Source: Spongilla lacustris
Lineage: Eukaryota > Porifera > Demospongiae > Spongillida > Spongillidae
Length of the DNA: 64,000 bases
NCBI GenBank assembly: GCA_949361645.1
Contig: OX442415.1
Location: forward strand, 11,687,745-11,751,744
Direction of reading: 5' to 3'
Below are positions 59,300 to 64,000 of the stretch, piece after piece (the first letter of the stretch is position 1; the number at the start of each line of letters is the position of its first letter). The notes below the pieces were generated by a model. It saw only the letters and a program-made list of their open reading frames with translations, searched no databases and was not told the DNA's origin. The position numbers were made by a program, and so were the translations under genes.

Positions 59300-60780
59300 G
59301 CTCCTTGAGTACAGATGCAGGTTAAAGTCAGTATTTTACGCTGCTCCGGACTGCGACTTTTCTGTTCTTCATTCCGACATCCTTGCTCCTTGTAGTTATC
59401 ATTTTTTTTCATGGTCAGCACTGTCACCTTTTCCACCGCTGCCTCTTGTTCACTTGCAATATTTCCACACTGGTTGCCACTGTTGTCTAATTCTTCAACT
59501 TCATCTACAAAATCGTTTTCACTAATGGATCAAGAAAACACTTAGATGTGCACAGTGGATGGCTTGCTTCAATGGTTTTCCCTCCAACTACAATGTATTC
59601 AGACGATATCTACCCTTAATTGCCCAGGTCTTTTCAATTCGAATGATGTACACGCCATGCCATGGTTTCTCTAATTTGTCTCTTTTTTTTTGCATTTGAC
59701 TTCAATACCTTGTCCCCCACCTAATTTGTGTTGTGTTCTTCAAGTTACGTAATGTAGCTTCAGTCTGGTTTGCGTACAGAGAGTATTCTATGTAGCCTTG
59801 ACATGATATTGTTCCTGAAGATTGATATAAGAGCATCAGTGTGTGTGTGTGTATATTTCAGGCGCTCAGGTTCTGTAAGAATTTGTGGCAATGAGCTACC
59901 ACCCACAACACATTCCACCTGCACATGAGCTGGGCAAGCTTTGCCTTACGAAAATGCATTAGAAAAAAATGGTGTCCTGTAAACAATACAGGATGCGTAG
60001 CTAAACATGATTTTCTCAATGTGATCATCCCAGTCATTTTGTTTTTCATTTATAACTTGAATCAGGGAACCTTTTAGTGTTTAATTAAACCTCTCTGTCA
60101 TATCATTTGTCTGCAGATGATATGCACTAGCAACTCTATGCTCAGTGCCTGTTAAATTCAGATGATGATTGGGGCTTACAGAAGTATTAATGTCTGATCA
60201 GCATTGCACGAGACATATAGCTAACCAAGCAAACATAACAATGTGTCAGTTGCACTGAATAATTATAATATATAACTATTTGGAATCATTGCTGTGCAAA
60301 GGGACCTTACATATTAAAAGATTACACAAATTTTATGTCAGTTTTTGAGCCATTTTCACAGTAATTCGTATGCACAGATTTGTTAGTAGAGTTTCAAGGC
60401 CTGGACTAAATTTTCAAGCAGCTATATGTTTCAGAGCAAGTGTTATATTTGTTTGACTCATAACTGTATGTGTGGAAATACCTGATTACAAAGCTCAGTC
60501 TCAGATATTATCACTTTTATCAGGGCACCCATGAAGAAGAATGAGGTCATTTAGAAACTCTGCAACATTGATGGTTTCTTTGCCCGTGCACAGATTCTGA
60601 CCACTTACTGAGAAAGTAATCAGCCACAACTATCACATACTTGTTACCATTCCTATCTGCTTCCAGCTACTCAGTGTTGAGAACTGGCAAAGGATGCAGC
60701 TCTGCCGCTGGAGGATCAAACTTTCTCCTAGTCTTCTGACATTGATCACAATGCTGCACCTGGTATACACGAAATTAAAA
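59300..60780 (-). pseudogene. Decayed gypsy-type integrase gene
   Basis: In transcript order: QVQHCDQCQKTRRKFDPPAA ELHPLPVL (zinc finger end and linker), GNKYVIVVADYF.SKWSE (first part of the DDE core), then HRVASAYHLQTNDMTERFN near 60130, LKGSLIQVINEKQNDWDDHI near 60050, and an acidic tail around 59500-59320. Stops and frameshifts are frequent. The order is that of integrases of gypsy/KRBA2/Ginger type. No LTR or TIR was recognised around it. Confidence 0.7.
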
Positions 60781-61019
60781 ATAAAATTTTAAAAACACGA
60801 GATGTTGACAGTAGTTTAAATGACAAGATCCAGAAATACTTTTGCTCAATCTCTTTACAAGCGTTCTGTCTGGCAATCTGTAGTATTCGATTGCAATTTG
60901 CGATACGCCGCCACGCGTAGTTACGATAACGTTGGTAACTTGACAAAACTCGACCTACCGTGTCTGCAAAACATGTCCTTTACATGTTTTTCAGCCACTT
61001 CCACATTTTTTTTTTTTTG

Positions 61020-61300
61020 ATTTTTTTTTTGCAATTACATGGTGTTAGAAAGAGCAAAAATTGTGCATTCCGATGGTATATTACTTGTGATATGACCCTT
61101 GACCCTGCAATTAATACGGCAGCACAAAGCGGCACTTTTTAATGTATGGAATTGAATGGACAGCGCAAACAAAAACTGTGACGGTTAAGTTAACTTTAAT
61201 TGTTTCGCTATACCGATTGTAATAAACATGCGATTGCAACCAAACAAGATATGAAGTAACTGCCACACATAACTGTATGTAAAAATCAATTTTAGAAGTT
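61020..61300 (-). mobile_element. 3' part of spacer-type transposon, copy B
   Basis: The reverse complement matches 11835-12115 over its whole length, e.g. TATGTGTGGCAGTTACT, CATTCAATTCCATACATT, TGCTGCCGTATT and AAGTAATATACC. Together with 63567-63890 it brackets the reverse transcriptase insertion. Confidence 0.8.
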
Positions 61301-61371
61301 GTTGTGCACACTAGTCACTACCATTCAAAACAATGCTGGACGGTAATAGTAGTGAGGTATAATTATACGGG

Positions 61372-61450
61372 ACAGTTTCCGCGAAAATGTCACCCTTTTA
61401 TAACATAATAATGTTATAAAAATGCTTCTTGTTTGAATCGCTATATCTGA
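61372..61450 (+). repeat. Foldback-family end fragment
   Basis: GGGACAGTTTCCGCGAAAAT GTCACCCTTTTATAACAT followed by ATGTTATAAAAATGCTTCTTG is the same as 22238-22310 and the complement of 22980-23055. It stops abruptly at the RT element. Confidence 0.8.
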
Positions 61451-63557
61451 TGTGGTCAGCATTCCTCTTCACACTCCCATCTGCTCATCCCTTAGGCAAG
61501 TAATTAACATTCTCATAGCAGGAAAAGTTTTTTGGCTGGAGCCAGTCTTATTGCCCTCAACAAAATCAAGGAGGGTTGCCCACCTGATATTAGGCCAATA
61601 GCAGTGGGGGAAACATTGAGAAGACTAGCTGGGAAATTAGTGTGTGCCTTGTTTAAAGATAAGGCAGCTGAGTTTTTCCAGCCCCTGCAACTGGGTGTGG
61701 CATGTCGGGCAGGTGCAGAGAAGATTGCTCATGGTGTCAGGAGATGCATTGGGGAGCACTGGATGGATGAGGATTTCGTTTTCTTCAAAGTTGACATGCA
61801 AAATGCTTTCAATGTTGTCTCCAGACAGGCGGTATTGGATGACTGCTCTACATTCTTCCCAGAGCTCATACCATGGTTATCTTGGTGCTATGGGTCCCAC
61901 CCCCTGCTTTGGCACCCACTTGGCCAGATCACTTCTGCAGCAAGGTGACCCACTGGGTCCTTTGCTGTTTGCATTAGTGCTTCACAAGCTGGTAGCGAGC
62001 ATGGAAGCTGACGATGAATGTTTTGACCTCCTCATTCAAGCCTGGTACCTAGATGACGGAGCCCTGGCTGGTAGCCGCCCGGCTGTGCTGCGGGCTCTGC
62101 ATTTGATTGAGGAGATGGGCCCAGCCCTGGGCCTCCATGTATACTTGGCCAAGTGCGAGTTATATAGAGCAACACCTCTTTTCCACCTGATGTGAGGTGT
62201 CATTCTTGCCCAACTTGGATATCCTCGGTGCACCAATCGGTAATTACTTGCACTGTTTTAAGTTCATTGCTGGTAAGTGTGCAGAGTCCAGGAAGTTGCT
62301 GTCTGGGCTGGTGGATGTGGCTGCAGTTGATCTCCAGGTAGCAATTACCTTGTTGCGCATGTGTGGTAGCTTCTGCAGGATGGTCCACATAGCAAGGGTC
62401 ACACCACCCAGCCTAGCCTCAGATGCTCTGAGGTCCTTTGATGAGGAGGTCCAACGGTGCTTTGCACTATGCACAGCCATTGAAGTTCCCAATGGGGCAT
62501 GGTGTCAGGCAAAGCTCAGACTGAAATTTGGTGGTCTCGGCCTTCGCTCTGTCTCACTTCATGCTGCTGCTGCCTTCATTGCATTCCTATCATCCTCCGG
62601 CTATGGTAGTGCTGACTATATCCATCTTCAATAGGCAGTAATGGAATATAACTCCCAGGTCTCAGTTCCCAATGCCATCTCAGTTATATCCGTTCTGGCC
62701 TCTCCCACTCCTACCCAGAAGGTTTTGTTTGGAATTATCGAAAACCAACTTTTCTCCACCTTGTTGGAGTCTTCCTCTCATGCCAACAGAGCTTGTCTCC
62801 TGTCAGTGGCAGCCCCTCATTCTTCCTCTTGGCTATCAGTGGTCCCTTCACCTGGTTTGGGCTTGCACCTCGGGTCGATCTACGTGTCCATTCTGCCCTG
62901 ATACGGCCCTGAATCCTCTTGGTCATCATGCTGTGACTTGCAGACATGGAGGAGATGTTGTGATACGCCACAATCACTTGCGGGATGATATCTTTGACCT
63001 CTGCCGTCATGCCCACCTAAGTGTTAGATTGGCGAAAGGCAATGGCCTCACTAGAGGCCTTGATCACACCAAACCTGCTGACATACTCATTGCCGGATGG
63101 GACAGAGGCAAACCTGCTGCACTTGACATCACCATCACGTCACCCCTCTGCCCGGCCATCTTAGGTGAGTCATGTCAACAAGCTGGTGCAGCAGTCCTTG
63201 CAGCAGAGACCCGGAAACTACACTCAAATGGTCCCAAATACCAGGAGTTAGGTTGGTCCTGCATTCTATTGGCAGTGGAGACATACGGAAATTGGGGCAA
63301 AGAAACCCAGGATACCATCTCCAGGCTGGCATCTCACTTGGCCATTCACCAGTCATCACCCAAGTCATCAGTGGTGGCTGAGATTTATGGGAGATTGAAT
63401 ATGACCCTGGTTCAGTCCATCGCCAGAGCCATCCTGGCCAGGGAGCTCCCACCCTCCTCCCCATCCTGGCCAGGGAGCTCCCGCCCTCCTAACTGTTTAT
63501 GTTTGTGTTTGGTGTAAAGTATATTCTTTTACAAATAATAATAATAATAATAATAAG
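61451..63557 (+). pseudogene. 5'-truncated non-LTR retrotransposon, reverse transcriptase
   Basis: Starts in the finger region (ASLIALNKIKEGCPPDIRPI AVGETLRRL), continues FFKVDMQNAFNVVSR (motif A aspartate), QQGDPLGPLLFALVLHKLV (motif B), WYLDDGAL (motif C, catalytic Asp pair) and a thumb (LHVYLAKCEL). A cysteine/histidine block CPFCPDTALNPLGHHAVTCR lies at about 62895-62945, then an endonuclease-like C-terminus with DILIAGWDRGKPAALDI. Frameshifts near 61940, 62195 and 62640 and a stop at 62632 inactivate it. It ends in a TAA microsatellite tail (63533-63557), typical for non-LTR 3' ends. Confidence 0.85.
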
Positions 63558-63566
63558 CATATACAC

Positions 63567-63890
63567 TTAATTCTCTATATAGCCATTCTTCACAAATTCT
63601 ATTATAGCACTACAGTCAGTTCTAAGTGGCATACTTACACATGGATCATAAAAATTTATAACTGTTATCACAACTGGTAATGGTACAGCTGTTGTATTAA
63701 TGGACACTATAAATTGCTCATTGAGAAGCACCTCAACTTCAAACACCTTGTAAATTTTTTTAAACTTTGTCATTTTCTCAACCAAACAGCAGACTGTCCC
63801 ACCGCAATGCATCATACATTGCAATGGTACTGCTTCTACCAGAGTGATCAATAATTGTTGCAGTGATACTGTTGGTATCTTGTATAGCAT
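63567..63890 (-). pseudogene. N-terminal part of spacer-type transposon protein, copy B
   Basis: Contains VEVLLNEQFIVSINTT .. VPLPVVITVINFYDP .. MPLRTDC, matching the copy A N-terminus (VFLNEQFIVSIGTAEDV .. IPLNVRTDC). It lies about 2.5 kb from its 3' part at 61300-61020, close to the 2.7 kb spacing in copy A, but the middle has been replaced by the RT element. The protein may start before the ATG shown (upstream VPLQCMMHCGGTVCC). Confidence 0.65.
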
Positions 63891-64000
63891 TGAGATGTTT
63901 TAAGTGATGTATACAACACTAGTCCTTTTTGTATAATGGGTGCATGCAGACATGAATAACACAATCCTTAGAAGCCAAAACACCACTGCTTTTAGATTTA

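Overview
The window is nuclear DNA of an early-branching animal, most likely a marine invertebrate such as a sponge; this is inferred from gene style, not proven. It holds two recognisable host gene types, a 5-lipoxygenase-like enzyme and a P-glycoprotein (ABCB) transporter, both split by short GT-AG introns. The rest is a dense mosaic of transposon remnants, foldback elements, minisatellites and dinucleotide runs. There are no bacterial-style operons, CRISPR arrays or rRNA genes.

1-21155: a very large inverted duplication. Two arms of about 7.6 kb (506-8107 and 13537-21155) are almost identical and flank a 5.4 kb spacer. Each arm carries a complete seven-exon lipoxygenase gene, 765 residues, transcribed outward (1956-6245 minus, 15399-19688 plus). 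I saw one amino-acid difference between the copies. The outer 1.2 kb of each arm is clearly more diverged. The outer breakpoint cuts an integrase-like gene: the left copy runs on, the right copy stops. The spacer holds a frameshifted transposon ORF and several GC-rich element ends.

21160-28750: element cluster without a host gene. It contains an 0.8 kb foldback, then a probable Ginger-type DNA transposon (TGTCA ends, CCGG target duplication, decayed gypsy-like integrase), itself split by a 1.4 kb CACTA-like element with an AAT duplication.

28755-51694 minus: one complete ABCB full transporter of 18 coding exons and 1406 residues; all splice phases close. Its introns are loaded with repeats: a 7.9 kb intron with gypsy and foldback insertions, a 365 bp tetranucleotide run abutting a splice acceptor, and a 34 bp minisatellite that multiplies a splice donor.

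51700-57500: upstream region of the ABCB gene. It contains a nested TIR element carrying a 150 bp mitochondrial cox2 fragment, then a second set of ABCB 5' exons (57422-56943) whose last exon could splice in phase to the ABCB body. It is either an alternative promoter module or the relic of a tandem gene.

57500-64000: transposon graveyard with a second copy of the spacer transposon, interrupted by a non-LTR reverse transcriptase, plus another RT fragment and another gypsy-like integrase.
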